Below are positions 16,542 to 25,738 of a stretch of DNA of 40,015 nucleotides, one piece after another (the stretch's first letter is position 1; every line of letters begins with the position of its first letter). A program made the translations under genes and the position numbers. The DNA lies in assembly GCA_023402845.1 (NCBI GenBank), contig JAEYFP010000021.1:1-40015 (forward strand). The letters are read 5' to 3'. The stretch is from Bacillota bacterium. GTDB taxonomy: Bacteria; Bacillota; Clostridia; Lachnospirales; Lachnospiraceae. The notes beneath the pieces were generated by a model, which was given only the letters and a program-made list of their open reading frames with translations, was not told where the DNA came from and ran no database searches.

Positions 16542-16823
16542 ATGCGTATAGAAGCATATAATCAAGTCAGCCAGATATATCAGGCAAACAAACCGGCGAT
16601 AACCGAAAAAAGTGAAAAAGCCAGCCGCATGGATCAGGTATTGATTTCAAGCGTCGGTAAGGATATCCAGACGCTGAAGCAGGCTGTTGCAAATTCTTCC
16701 GATATCAGAGAGGAATTGATAGCACCGATTAAGGCAAGCATTAGTGCGGACACCTACAGTGTTAGCAATGATGATTTTGCAAGCAGATTATTAGAAAAAT
16801 ATGAGGAAGAGCTTAACTTTTAA
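16542..16823 (+). CDS. flgM: Anti-sigma-28 factor FlgM
   Basis: FlgM binds and inhibits sigma-28 until hook completion, then leaves through the flagellar export apparatus. The 93-residue protein has the family pattern: a polar, probably disordered N-terminal half and an amphipathic C-terminal half (IREELIAPIKASISADTYSV, then ASRLLEKYEEELNF). The ATG at 16542 is chosen over one at 16521 because AAGGAGGAG lies six bases before it. It is the first gene of a late flagellar operon under a sigma-28 promoter. Confidence 0.9.
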   Translation: MRIEAYNQVSQIYQANKPAITEKSEKASRMDQVLISSVGKDIQTLKQAVANSSDIREELIAPIKASISADTYSVSNDDFASRLLEKYEEELNF

Positions 16824-16847
16824 TGAGCCGAAAGAGAGGTGATTCCG

Positions 16848-17363
16848 GTGGCAAGCCTAATGGAAGAATTATTGGATGCGCTTGAAAAAGAACACGTGGA
16901 ATATGAAGTGCTGCTGGAATTATCGGAACGCAAGACCCCGATCATTATCAAAGGGGATGTTGCTGCATTAGAAACAATCACGGATGAAGAACAAATCGTT
17001 GTGAACAGAATCAGTCATCTGGACTCCAGGCGTGAGACCGTGACGAAGGACATCGCAAACGTAATCAACAAGGATGTTGAGACTTTAAAGCTGTCAACTT
17101 TAATAGGATTGCTCGCAAGTCAGCCAAAAGAACAAAAAAGGCTGTCGGAGATCCATGATAAGCTGCAAAAGACCGTCGAAATGATTCGCCGGTTGAATGA
17201 GCAGAATCGGGAGCTGATCAAACAATCTCTGGAAATGGTGGAGTTTGATTTGAATATTGTGCGGGCAATGAAGCAGGCACCGGAAACGGCGAACTATGAT
17301 AGGGGCGCTGTCAGCACGGGAGGCATGCTTGGTATAGTCGGCGGCTTTGACGCAAAACAGTAA
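16848..17363 (+). CDS. flgN: Flagellar export chaperone FlgN
   Basis: FlgN is the cytoplasmic chaperone for the hook-filament junction proteins FlgK and FlgL, and it lies directly before their genes. The 171 residues are almost entirely helical, with the FlgN-type N-terminus (MEELLDALEKEHVEYEVLLE) and a long central coiled coil. The GTG at 16848 is preferred because AGAGAGGTGAT ends just upstream at suitable spacing; the next ATG (16860) is too far away and the GTG at 16839 lies within the binding site. Confidence 0.88.
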   Translation: MASLMEELLDALEKEHVEYEVLLELSERKTPIIIKGDVAALETITDEEQIVVNRISHLDSRRETVTKDIANVINKDVETLKLSTLIGLLASQPKEQKRLSEIHDKLQKTVEMIRRLNEQNRELIKQSLEMVEFDLNIVRAMKQAPETANYDRGAVSTGGMLGIVGGFDAKQ

Positions 17364-17394
17364 CAGGGCTTAGAGTCAAAGCAGAGGTGATTAC

Positions 17395-19059
17395 ATGTCG
17401 TTAATGGGAAGTCTTTACGTTGGTACATCCGGACTACAGACAAGTCAAAATGCGTTGAATACAACTGCGCATAATTTATCCAACATTGAAACAACCGGAT
17501 ATGTCAGACAGCAGGTGCTGCTGAGCGATCGGGTTTATACAAGCATCGGAAACAGCGCGATTTCAATTAAACAAACAGGACTCGGTGTGGAATACAGCAA
17601 AGTCAGGCAGGTGAGGGATGCGTTCCTTGACGCTTCTTACCGCAAGGAGTCAGGAAGGTCTGCTTTTTATGAAGTATGCTATGAAACGACAAGCGAAGCG
17701 GAGACCCTGCTCGGGGAATTGGAGGGCGCTTCCTTTAAAACCTCGCTGACCAATCTTTGGGAATCTGTGGAGGAGCTGCAGAAGGATCCTACGAGTGCGG
17801 TGGTACAGGGGCAATTTGTTTCTTCGGCTTCTGAGTTTTTAGAGAGGGCGCAGGCGGTCTATGATGGCTTATCCTCCTATCAGGATAATCTGAACACACA
17901 GGTCAAGGATATTGTCGACAAAATCAACAGCTACGGTCAACAAATTCATGAATATAATCAGGCAATTAAAAAAGCCGAGCTTGGCTCGGAGGAGGCAAAT
18001 GACCTGAGGGATGCCAGAAACCTGATTCTTGACGAACTCAGCGGACTTGTCAATATGACCTATTCCGAAGATGCGGGAGGTGTGGTGGAGGTATCTATTG
18101 AGGGCGTGCCGTTTGTTCAGAGTGACAGTGTAAATGAAATGGGTCTCACTCAGGCCTCAGGAACTAATTTTTATACACCGGTTTGGCCTCAAAATGGCAA
18201 TGCCGCGGTTTTTAATCTGTCTCAGGAGATTTCTTCCGATCTGAATACGGATATCGGACAGCTGAAAGCGATTCTGTTGGCGCGCGGTGACCGCAGAGCC
18301 AATTATACGGACTTGGAGACAACTACGTATGAATACGGCGGAACAGATGCAAACGGAAATGAGACAATGGCGACAGCAAGCTCTATTATCATGAATATTC
18401 AGGCCGAATTTGACAATCTGATTCACGGAATTGTTACGGCGATTAATAATATCTTAACGGGTGAAACGTCATCGATTGATGCCGGAGGCACTCCGTCCTA
18501 TACGGATGAAGAGGACTGCGGACTGGAGTTGTTTGTCCGGCTCGGTACAGGACGTTATGAAGAGGTAGATGACGGCACGGGCAATATCACATATCAATAT
18601 GTGGCGGAGGATATAACCGGCTCGCCGTCGGATGTTTCCACGATGTATACCACCTCTAATTTAAAAATCAATGCGGATTTGTTAAAGCAGCCCTCTCTTC
18701 TCAGCTTTGTTACGGAGGATCAGGAAGCGGATCAGACAAAGGCGGATGCGCTGGCGGCGGCTTTTCAGGATGACTTCAGTACTTTAAATCCCTATTCGAC
18801 CAAAGAGAGCAGTTTTAGCGACTATTATACGGAATTGGTTTCACAGGTGGGCAATACCGGCTATGTATATAAAAGCATCATGACCAATCAGCAAGCTGCG
18901 GTGGAGTCGCTGGATAATTCGAGACAGTCGGTTATGGGAGTTTCTTCAAGCGAAGAACTGACCAACATGATCAAGTTTCAGAATGCATACAATGCAGCCA
19001 GCCGGTATATTAATGCCGTAAACGAAATGATCGGACATATTATTGAGAAACTCGGCTGA
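17395..19059 (+). CDS. flgK: Flagellar hook-associated protein 1 FlgK (copy 1)
   Basis: FlgK (HAP1) forms the junction between hook and filament with FlgL. The 554 residues start with the axial-protein motif SGLQTSQNALNTTAHNLSN and end with the FlgK-type helix FQNAYNAASRYINAVNEMI, both of which pack into the D0 core. The D1 helices around 100-220 include LRDARNLILDELSG. Ribosome binding site AGAGGTGATTAC. A second FlgK-like gene follows after 37 bases. The copies differ widely in sequence but share the terminal motifs, so the duplication is not recent. Confidence 0.92.
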   Translation: MSLMGSLYVGTSGLQTSQNALNTTAHNLSNIETTGYVRQQVLLSDRVYTSIGNSAISIKQTGLGVEYSKVRQVRDAFLDASYRKESGRSAFYEVCYETTSEAETLLGELEGASFKTSLTNLWESVEELQKDPTSAVVQGQFVSSASEFLERAQAVYDGLSSYQDNLNTQVKDIVDKINSYGQQIHEYNQAIKKAELGSEEANDLRDARNLILDELSGLVNMTYSEDAGGVVEVSIEGVPFVQSDSVNEMGLTQASGTNFYTPVWPQNGNAAVFNLSQEISSDLNTDIGQLKAILLARGDRRANYTDLETTTYEYGGTDANGNETMATASSIIMNIQAEFDNLIHGIVTAINNILTGETSSIDAGGTPSYTDEEDCGLELFVRLGTGRYEEVDDGTGNITYQYVAEDITGSPSDVSTMYTTSNLKINADLLKQPSLLSFVTEDQEADQTKADALAAAFQDDFSTLNPYSTKESSFSDYYTELVSQVGNTGYVYKSIMTNQQAAVESLDNSRQSVMGVSSSEELTNMIKFQNAYNAASRYINAVNEMIGHIIEKLG

Positions 19060-19096
19060 GGAAACCTCAGTTTACGATTGAGAAAGAGGTGATTAG

Positions 19097-20944
19097 ATGC
19101 CATCTACATTTTTTGGATTAAATATTGCATACACGGGTTTGCAGGCGGCAAGCGTATCGCTGAATACGACGGGAAATAACATTTCCAATGTGGAGACAAC
19201 GGGATACTCCCGTCAGGTGGTGATTCAGACTGCTGCCGCTGCTTTGCGAACAAACACGACCTACGGCATGGCGGGTTCGGGAGTTGAAACGACGGAAATT
19301 GCACAGGTTCGAAATAAATATTATGACTTGAAATATTGGAACAACAATTCAGAACTTGGAAACTATAGTATGAAGCAATATTATATGCTGCAAATAGAAA
19401 ATTATTTTACGGAAACCGAAACGGTGGAAGGTTTCGGAACAATCTTCTCCGATATGTTTTCAGGTTTGGAGGAGGTCTACAAGAATTCGGGAGACACGAC
19501 GAAGAAAGATCAGTTTTTATCGCTTGCCGGTAATCTGACCGAATACTTCGGAGCTATGTACACAAACCTGCAAAAGCTGCAGGAGGATGCAAATGCAGAA
19601 ATAAAAAGTAAGGCGGATGAAATCAACTCAATCGCATCCCAGCTTTCGGTACTAAATAAGCAAATCAATACGATTGAGATTACAGGTGTGACGGCAAACG
19701 AGCTGCGGGATAAGCGGGCGCTGTTGATTGATCAGCTTTCTGCAATTGTGGATGTTGAGGTGACAGAAACACCGATTTATACAACTGCGGGAGGCAATGT
19801 AGAGTCCGGCACCTATACATATTCTGTCACAATTGCAGGAGGTCAATCACTTGTCGATGGATATGAGTACAATACATTAAATTGTGTGGCCAGAGGCAGC
19901 AAGGTAAATCAGTCTGACGCGGACGGCTTGTATGATATCGTTTGGTCTAATGGCCTCGAATTGAACCTTTATGGCAAGAATCTCGGCGGGGAACTGAAGG
20001 GGCTCATCGAAATCCGGGACGGTAATAATGAGGAGTATTTTCACGGTACGGTAGATAGTGTCGATACGGATTCCACAGGCGTCTATACTGTATCAATATC
20101 GGCAGAGGCGGACTATCTGACTGATTTGAATAAATGTACGCTGGCGGAAAGCGGTGAAATTACGCTGGGCAATAAGGAATTTAACTATACGGGCTGGGAA
20201 TATGATTCCTCTACGGAAACATATACCTTTTATCTGGAGCAGGGAGAGGACCCGACACAGTATGTCGGGAAAACCGCGGCAATCGGAACGGCGGTGGATT
20301 ATCAGGGGATTCCTTATTACATGGCGCAAATGAACGAATGGGTCAGAGAGTTTTCACAGGCGATGAACGAAATAGAGTTGAAGGCGCAGGATTCCTATGG
20401 AAATGCGGCTGAGGTGCTATTTACGGGAACCAATATTACAGACAGTGACGACCCTTATATGTTTGCTGATTATTATGCCAATTTGAACTCCGGCAGTACA
20501 GTGACAAAATCTTCTGACGATTCCTATTATAAGCTTACGGCGGCGAATTTCAGTGTCAATGCGAACATGGAGGCAGATGCCGGAAAATTTGGAACGACAG
20601 CGGATATCAGCGATGGCGAGGATGCGCAGGATATTACGGAGGAGTTGCTTCTGGTGAAGAGCGACAAAGATAAAATGTCCTTCAGGGGCTGCTCTGCGGA
20701 AGAGTTTTTGCAGTGTATCATCTCGGATGTGGCTCTGAGCACAAGGAGTGCCACAACCTTCACCAATAATTATACAAATATATCTTCGGCCATTACGAAA
20801 CAGCGTCTGTCGGTTTCGGGTGTGGACAATGATGAGGAAGCATTAAATCTGGTCAGGTATCAGGAGGCATACAATCTGGCCTCAAAAATGATACAGGTCA
20901 TGACGGAGATTTATGATAGGTTGATCTTGGAAACTGGCGTATAA
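19097..20944 (+). CDS. flgK: Flagellar hook-associated protein FlgK (copy 2)
   Basis: This is a second FlgK-type axial protein, 615 residues. The N-terminus has the D0 motif ASVSLNTTGNNISNVETTGY; the D1 region has ANELRDKRALLIDQLS; the C-terminus has LVRYQEAYNLASKMIQVM. It is longer than copy 1, mostly in the central surface domain (about residues 230-530). The ribosome binding site is AGAGGTGATTAG. Being in the same operon as copy 1 and flgL suggests both are built into the junction, perhaps as two rings or as alternatives. Which of the two is the classical HAP1 cannot be decided here. Confidence 0.9.
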   Translation: MPSTFFGLNIAYTGLQAASVSLNTTGNNISNVETTGYSRQVVIQTAAAALRTNTTYGMAGSGVETTEIAQVRNKYYDLKYWNNNSELGNYSMKQYYMLQIENYFTETETVEGFGTIFSDMFSGLEEVYKNSGDTTKKDQFLSLAGNLTEYFGAMYTNLQKLQEDANAEIKSKADEINSIASQLSVLNKQINTIEITGVTANELRDKRALLIDQLSAIVDVEVTETPIYTTAGGNVESGTYTYSVTIAGGQSLVDGYEYNTLNCVARGSKVNQSDADGLYDIVWSNGLELNLYGKNLGGELKGLIEIRDGNNEEYFHGTVDSVDTDSTGVYTVSISAEADYLTDLNKCTLAESGEITLGNKEFNYTGWEYDSSTETYTFYLEQGEDPTQYVGKTAAIGTAVDYQGIPYYMAQMNEWVREFSQAMNEIELKAQDSYGNAAEVLFTGTNITDSDDPYMFADYYANLNSGSTVTKSSDDSYYKLTAANFSVNANMEADAGKFGTTADISDGEDAQDITEELLLVKSDKDKMSFRGCSAEEFLQCIISDVALSTRSATTFTNNYTNISSAITKQRLSVSGVDNDEEALNLVRYQEAYNLASKMIQVMTEIYDRLILETGV

Positions 20945-20966
20945 AACGACCAAAGGAGGTTTTTTC

Positions 20967-22457
20967 ATGAGAATTACAAATTCTATTATGAACAACAACA
21001 TTAAAAACGGTATCAATATCAACAAGGCAAATGAAGACAAGCTGAATACGATGATCGCGTCTGGGCAGAAGATTACAAGACCGTCCGACGATCCGATTAT
21101 CGCTATCCGTGCGCTTCGCTTAAACAGCAGTATTTCGCAGGTCAACCAGTATTATGACAAGAATATTGAGGATGCCGATGCATGGCTGGAAATAACCGAT
21201 ACGGCTCTGGATCAGGTAAATTCCGTGTTGGAAGACATTGTCGGCTCCTTGACAACGGGGGCGAGCGATGATAACGAGGCGGAGGATCGATTGAATATCC
21301 TTGAGGATTTAAGCGCGCTGCGCGACCAGATTTATGCGGCTGGCAATGCGGACTATGCCGGACGAACCGTATTTACCGGCTACCGGACGGGAGAAACGCT
21401 GACGTTTACCGAGGACACTACGAACCTATACACGATTACGGAGCTTTTTGACGCGAGCGATGTCGAGTGCATCACTTATATCTCAGGCAGTATTGACATC
21501 AATAAGTCCGATCTGTCAAATGCCAATACTGAGCAGGATATTCAAAGCAATGATGTGTACAGAATTAGATTGGCCTATGATAATTTGACCGGAGATCAGG
21601 AGGATCAGGACGGGAATGCCCTGCCGACTGAAATTACCGTTGACGGAACCTCCTATACGGTTACGACAGTATCCTTAACAGGTGATTCCGCGACGGATGA
21701 TGCCTATTACACAACCATCGGAGCAGATGAAGTACGGTTGATTGCGGATACAGGTGAGCTGATTCTTGGCGAGAATGTCAGGAAGGCGATTCAGGGGACG
21801 ACGGGTTCCGTCAGCTTTCAATATGCAAAGGAGGAGTTTGACAAAGGTGATCTGCGTCCGGAGCATTATTTTACCTGTACCGATGAGGATAAGATCAATT
21901 ATAATTCGCCGAGCTTTGAGAACAAGAGCATTTCTTATGAAATCAGCTTTAATCAAAGCATTACGATCAATACGAATGCGAATACGGTATTTACCCATGA
22001 TATCGGCAGAGACGTAGATGAATTAGTTGCGGCGACACAGGCGGTTGTGGATTGCGACGAAAAAATAGCGACGCTTGAGAGCATGCAGTCGGATTCCCAG
22101 TATACGGAGGCAGAACAGGAAACAATCACTGAAATGCTGGCGGCGGCAACAAAAGAACTGGAGTTGTTGGAGGATAAGATGCAGAAGATGTTTTCTCAGG
22201 GATTGACAAGTTTTGAGGGCTATATGGAAGATGTAAATCTGGCGATTGCGAGAGTGGGCAGCAAGTGTTCACGACTGGAGCTGACAAAGGAGCGCGTGGG
22301 CGAGCAGCTTTCGAGCTTAAAGGAGCTGGCGGATTCGAATATTAATATCAATCTGACAGACGCGGGTGTTGATTTAAAAGCAGCTACATTGGCGCTGGAA
22401 GCCGCTCAGCTTGCGGCATCCAAAATTGCGCAGCAGACGCTTTTGAATTATTTATAA
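20967..22457 (+). CDS. flgL: Flagellar hook-associated protein 3 FlgL
   Basis: FlgL (HAP3) connects FlgK to flagellin. The N-terminus MRITNSIMNNNIKNGININK and the segment SGQKITRPSDDP are flagellin/FlgL-like, as is the D1 region LDQVNSVLEDIVG. The C-terminus (NINLTDAGVDLKAATLALEA) matches the D0/D1 return helix. At 496 residues it is much longer than the usual 300 or so; the extra part (about 140-350) is a beta-rich Thr/Asp-rich surface domain. AAAGGAGGT precedes the ATG. It is the third axial gene of the operon, before fliW. Confidence 0.92.
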   Translation: MRITNSIMNNNIKNGININKANEDKLNTMIASGQKITRPSDDPIIAIRALRLNSSISQVNQYYDKNIEDADAWLEITDTALDQVNSVLEDIVGSLTTGASDDNEAEDRLNILEDLSALRDQIYAAGNADYAGRTVFTGYRTGETLTFTEDTTNLYTITELFDASDVECITYISGSIDINKSDLSNANTEQDIQSNDVYRIRLAYDNLTGDQEDQDGNALPTEITVDGTSYTVTTVSLTGDSATDDAYYTTIGADEVRLIADTGELILGENVRKAIQGTTGSVSFQYAKEEFDKGDLRPEHYFTCTDEDKINYNSPSFENKSISYEISFNQSITINTNANTVFTHDIGRDVDELVAATQAVVDCDEKIATLESMQSDSQYTEAEQETITEMLAAATKELELLEDKMQKMFSQGLTSFEGYMEDVNLAIARVGSKCSRLELTKERVGEQLSSLKELADSNININLTDAGVDLKAATLALEAAQLAASKIAQQTLLNYL

Positions 22458-22476
22458 GATGCAAAGGAGAAGGGCT

Positions 22477-22935
22477 ATGAGAATCAGAACAAAGCTATTG
22501 GGGGAAATAGAGGTAGAGGAAGATAAAAAAATTACATTTGCCAATGGAATCGTAGGTTTTCCGGAGCTGAAGTATTTTCTGCTGATTCACGACAGCGAAA
22601 CAAATGGTGGAATTCGGTGGCTGCAGTCGGTGCAGGAGCCGGCGTTTGCTATGCCGGTAATTGATCCGCTCAGCATAATGCCTGATTATAATCCCGGAAT
22701 TGAAGAAGAGCTTCTTTTGCCCCTGAATATTGCTGATGAACGGGATATGCTTGTACTTGTGACAATTACTGTTCCGAAGGAACTGGAAAAAATGTCTGTT
22801 AATCTGCGCGCCCCTTTTGTCATCAACGGAGAAACAAGAAGGGCGAGTCAGGTCATCGTGGACGAGGAGAGCTATGAAGTGAAATATCCCATTTATGAGC
22901 TGCTGAAGGCAGCAAAAGAAAAGGTGGGTGAATGA
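22477..22935 (+). CDS. fliW: Flagellar assembly factor FliW
   Basis: FliW binds flagellin in the cytoplasm; when flagellin is exported, free FliW inhibits CsrA and allows flagellin translation. The 152-residue protein shows the family start (MRIRTKLLGEIEVEEDKKIT), then FANGIVGFPELKYFLL and the C-terminal RRASQVI with YPIYEL. The ATG at 22477 is chosen because AAAGGAG (22463-22469) lies seven bases upstream. It is followed one base later by csrA, the conserved fliW-csrA pair of Firmicutes. Confidence 0.95.
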   Translation: MRIRTKLLGEIEVEEDKKITFANGIVGFPELKYFLLIHDSETNGGIRWLQSVQEPAFAMPVIDPLSIMPDYNPGIEEELLLPLNIADERDMLVLVTITVPKELEKMSVNLRAPFVINGETRRASQVIVDEESYEVKYPIYELLKAAKEKVGE

Positions 22936-22936
22936 T

Positions 22937-23152
22937 ATGCTGGCTTTGTCAAGAAAAAAGAATGAAGCAATTGTGATAGATAATTGCATTGAAGTAACAA
23001 TACTGGAAATCAAAGGAGATCAGGTAAAGCTCGGCATCAATGCGCCGAAGGAAATACCGATCTACAGAAAAGAGGTTTATTTGCAGATTCAGGAGGCGAA
23101 CAAGGCATCAATGGAGCCGGAGGGTCTGGAAGCGCTGAAAAAAATATTGTAG
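22937..23152 (+). CDS. csrA: Translational regulator CsrA
   Basis: CsrA is a small dimeric RNA-binding protein that blocks ribosome access at GGA motifs, here probably on the flagellin leader. The 71 residues begin with the canonical MLALSRKKNEAIVI and contain VKLGINAPKEIPIYRKEVY; the RNA-contacting Leu4 and the Arg in the IYRKEV motif are present. The ATG at 22937 gives the family N-terminus; AAGGTGG inside the fliW end serves as ribosome binding site. The FliW-facing C-terminal extension is present, as in FliW-dependent CsrA proteins. Confidence 0.95.
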   Translation: MLALSRKKNEAIVIDNCIEVTILEIKGDQVKLGINAPKEIPIYRKEVYLQIQEANKASMEPEGLEALKKIL

Positions 23153-23157
23153 TATCA

Positions 23158-23184
23158 TTAAGATTATCAGAAAAGCGCCGATAT
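23158..23184 (+). promoter_or_regulatory. Sigma-28-like promoter of flaG-fliD-fliS
   Basis: TTAA (23158-23161), 15 bases, then a perfect GCCGATAT (23177-23184), in the 107-base gap between csrA and flaG. TAAG at 14-base spacing is an alternative -35. A TATAAT overlaps at 23182-23187 but has no sigma-A -35. Confidence 0.65.
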
Positions 23185-23259
23185 AATAGTCAGGTGGTAA
23201 TATATGCCAGGGTGTAATTATGCAGTGATGACTCGGATTATCACACGGAGGTGATGACA

Positions 23260-23724
23260 ATGGCAATTGAACAATTAAACAGTGCTATAACCTATCAGGC
23301 ATCGTCGGCGAAGAGCCAACAGAGCACCAAAGATGCGCAGACGGTAGAGAAGACAGCAGCCGAATACACGGATTGTACGGCGCAGGGAACGACACAGCTT
23401 GACGATAGCAAGACCTTAACCGCCGTACAGAACGACCTGAACCGGAGGGAGGACTATGCCAAATCGGTAAGTGAAAGCGAAAAGGAACAGAAGCAACAGC
23501 AGTTGGAACTCGAAAAAATCCGAAAGGCAGTTGAAGACTTGAATAAAAACCTGCCTAATTCGGAGGCGATATTTGGAATTCACGAGGCAACGAGCAGAGT
23601 AATGATTAAGATCGTCGACAAGGAGACAAGGGAGCTAGTCAGAGAGCTTCCGCCGGAAAAGACGCTGGATATGATTGCGAAGGTTTGGGAGATGGCGGGA
23701 CTTATTGTCGATGAGAGAAGATAG
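23260..23724 (+). CDS. flaG: FlaG family flagellar protein
   Basis: FlaG proteins affect filament length and are usually encoded next to fliD. The 154 residues have a Ser/Thr/Gln-rich, probably disordered N-terminal half and a charged helix with EKEQKQQQLELEKIRKAVED. The FlaG domain (about 95-150) has LNKNLPNSEAIFGIHEATSR, then KIVDKETRELVRELPPEK. The ATG at 23260 is chosen because GGAGG (23247-23251) lies eight bases upstream; a GTG and an ATG further upstream lie in the binding site. Confidence 0.87.
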   Translation: MAIEQLNSAITYQASSAKSQQSTKDAQTVEKTAAEYTDCTAQGTTQLDDSKTLTAVQNDLNRREDYAKSVSESEKEQKQQQLELEKIRKAVEDLNKNLPNSEAIFGIHEATSRVMIKIVDKETRELVRELPPEKTLDMIAKVWEMAGLIVDERR

Positions 23725-23735
23725 GAGGACTAGAC

Positions 23736-25304
23736 ATGGGAATCAGAATAACAGGTATCAGCTCTAATTTGGATACGGACTCCATGGTGGAGGAACTTGT
23801 GAGTGCCTATAAAACCAAAGGTGAAAATTTAGAAAAGGCACAAACTAAACTTGGCTGGAAGCAGGATGCGTGGGAGGCACTTAATACTAAAATCAGTACA
23901 TTTTATTCAAAGGCACTCAGCAATATGCGCTTTTCTTCCAATTACAGCAAAAAGACTACAACCGTATCCGATACAACAAAGGCGACTGTTGTTGCAAGCG
24001 ACAGCGCGGTGGACGGCACACAGACGCTGGAGGTGAACAGCCTTGCCAAGGCCGCATATCTGACGGGTGGAAAGCTCTCTGCGTCCAGCGGAACAACGCT
24101 TTCCAGTTCTTCGACATTGTCTGATTTGGGCTACACAGGCGGAACGACGACAATCACGGTTAACAAGGGCGAACAGAAGTCGGACGGCACTTATGATACG
24201 GTGTCATTTGAGGTGAGCGGGGATACAAAAATCAGTGATTTTACGAGCTATATGAGCTCGGCAGGCTACAATGCCAATTTTGATTCCTCATCCGGCAGGA
24301 TTTTTGTTGGCAGTACAAGTTCCGGAGCATCAAGTAATTATGATTTTGCTTTGGATTCACAAGACGCTGTCGATGCACTCGGATCTTTAGGAATGCTGAA
24401 CGAGGAAGACACGACTGCGTCAGGATATACGCCGACAAATACAAGTACAGTCTATGGCGTCAAAATAGACGGACAAAACGCTGAAATTACATTAAACGGC
24501 GCAACCTTTGAGTCAAGTACCAATACATTTACGATTAATGGTCTGACGGTGACGGCGAAGGCACTGACGGCGGACGATTCTCCGATCAGTCTGATTACCG
24601 ATACGGATTACGATACAATTTATAACAGGATCAAAAGCTTCTTTACGGAATATAATAGTTTGATCAACGAGATGGATGCGCTTTATAACGCGGATTCCGC
24701 CAAGGGCTATGAGCCGCTGACGGATGATGAAAAAGATGCGATGTCCGAAACGGAAATCGAGCAATGGGAGGAGAAAATTAAGGACGCTTTGCTTAGACGT
24801 GACAGCACGCTTGGCAGTATATCCACTATGATGAAGCAGTCCATGCTGGGCACCTACACCATTAACGGAAAGACATACAGCCTTTCCAGTTTCGGGATCA
24901 ATACGCTCGGCTATTTCAGCTCGGCGGACAATGAGAAGAATGCGTATCATATCAACGGAGATTCGGATGACAGCGACACCTCCGACGAAAAGGATAAGCT
25001 AATGACGGCGATCGCTACGGATCCCACCACAGTTGCGACCTTTTTTCAAAATCTCGCTAAGGATCTGTACAGCTCACTGGGCAAGAGTATATCAAGATCC
25101 GATAGTTACAGCAGTTACGGCTCTGTTTATAATGACAAGAAAATGCAAACTGATTATGATGATTATACCACGAAGATTGAAGATTGGGAAGATTACGTAG
25201 AAGAAATAGAGGAACGGTATTATAAACAGTTCAGTGCAATGGAAACCGCACTCAGCAAGCTGAATTCTCAGCAGTCCGCTTTCTCAAGTATGCTAGGCAG
25301 CTGA
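23736..25304 (+). CDS. fliD: Flagellar filament cap protein FliD
   Basis: FliD (HAP2) caps the filament and folds exported flagellin subunits into place. The 522 residues begin with the typical MGIRITGISSNLDTDSMVEE, followed by the N-terminal coiled-coil domain, a Ser/Thr-rich surface region, and a C-terminal domain ending in DWEDYVEEIEERYYKQFSAM and a short helix. AGGAGGACT lies before the ATG. It follows flaG by 11 bases and precedes fliS, the usual order in Firmicutes. Confidence 0.93.
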   Translation: MGIRITGISSNLDTDSMVEELVSAYKTKGENLEKAQTKLGWKQDAWEALNTKISTFYSKALSNMRFSSNYSKKTTTVSDTTKATVVASDSAVDGTQTLEVNSLAKAAYLTGGKLSASSGTTLSSSSTLSDLGYTGGTTTITVNKGEQKSDGTYDTVSFEVSGDTKISDFTSYMSSAGYNANFDSSSGRIFVGSTSSGASSNYDFALDSQDAVDALGSLGMLNEEDTTASGYTPTNTSTVYGVKIDGQNAEITLNGATFESSTNTFTINGLTVTAKALTADDSPISLITDTDYDTIYNRIKSFFTEYNSLINEMDALYNADSAKGYEPLTDDEKDAMSETEIEQWEEKIKDALLRRDSTLGSISTMMKQSMLGTYTINGKTYSLSSFGINTLGYFSSADNEKNAYHINGDSDDSDTSDEKDKLMTAIATDPTTVATFFQNLAKDLYSSLGKSISRSDSYSSYGSVYNDKKMQTDYDDYTTKIEDWEDYVEEIEERYYKQFSAMETALSKLNSQQSAFSSMLGS

Positions 25305-25346
25305 CAGCTGTTGTAATTGTTACCGGTGAATCAAGGAGGAGAAACC

Positions 25347-25727
25347 ATGGCATCGATGATGAACAATGCCTATGAGCAGTATAATAAAAATAAAATCTTG
25401 ACAGCCTCCCCGGCGGAGCTAACGCTGATGCTGTATGAGGGAGCAGTCAAATTCTGTAATATAGCGATTATGGGCATTGAACAGGGCAGCGTTCAAAAAG
25501 CACATGATAATATCATGAAGGTGCAGCGAATTGTGGAGGAATTCCAAATTACGCTAAATTTCGATTATCCTATTGCGAATGATTTTAATAATGTATATAA
25601 TTATCTTATTAAGCGTCTTCGTGAAGCAAATGCGAAGAAGGATAAGGCAATTTTAGAGGAGGTATTGGGACATCTGCATACGATGCGCGATACATGGAAG
25701 GAAGCTATGCGGCTGTCACATGCTTAG
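25347..25727 (+). CDS. fliS: Flagellin export chaperone FliS
   Basis: FliS binds the flagellin C-terminus and prevents premature polymerisation in the cytoplasm. The 126 residues show the family motifs: NAYEQYNKNKILTASPAELT, LMLYEGAVKFCNIA and LNFDYPIANDFNNVYNYL. The ATG at 25347 has CAAGGAGGAGA upstream; a TTG at 25317 is in frame but has no ribosome binding site. In Firmicutes FliS also contacts FliW-flagellin complexes. Confidence 0.94.
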   Translation: MASMMNNAYEQYNKNKILTASPAELTLMLYEGAVKFCNIAIMGIEQGSVQKAHDNIMKVQRIVEEFQITLNFDYPIANDFNNVYNYLIKRLREANAKKDKAILEEVLGHLHTMRDTWKEAMRLSHA

Positions 25728-25738
25728 GCGGAGACAAA

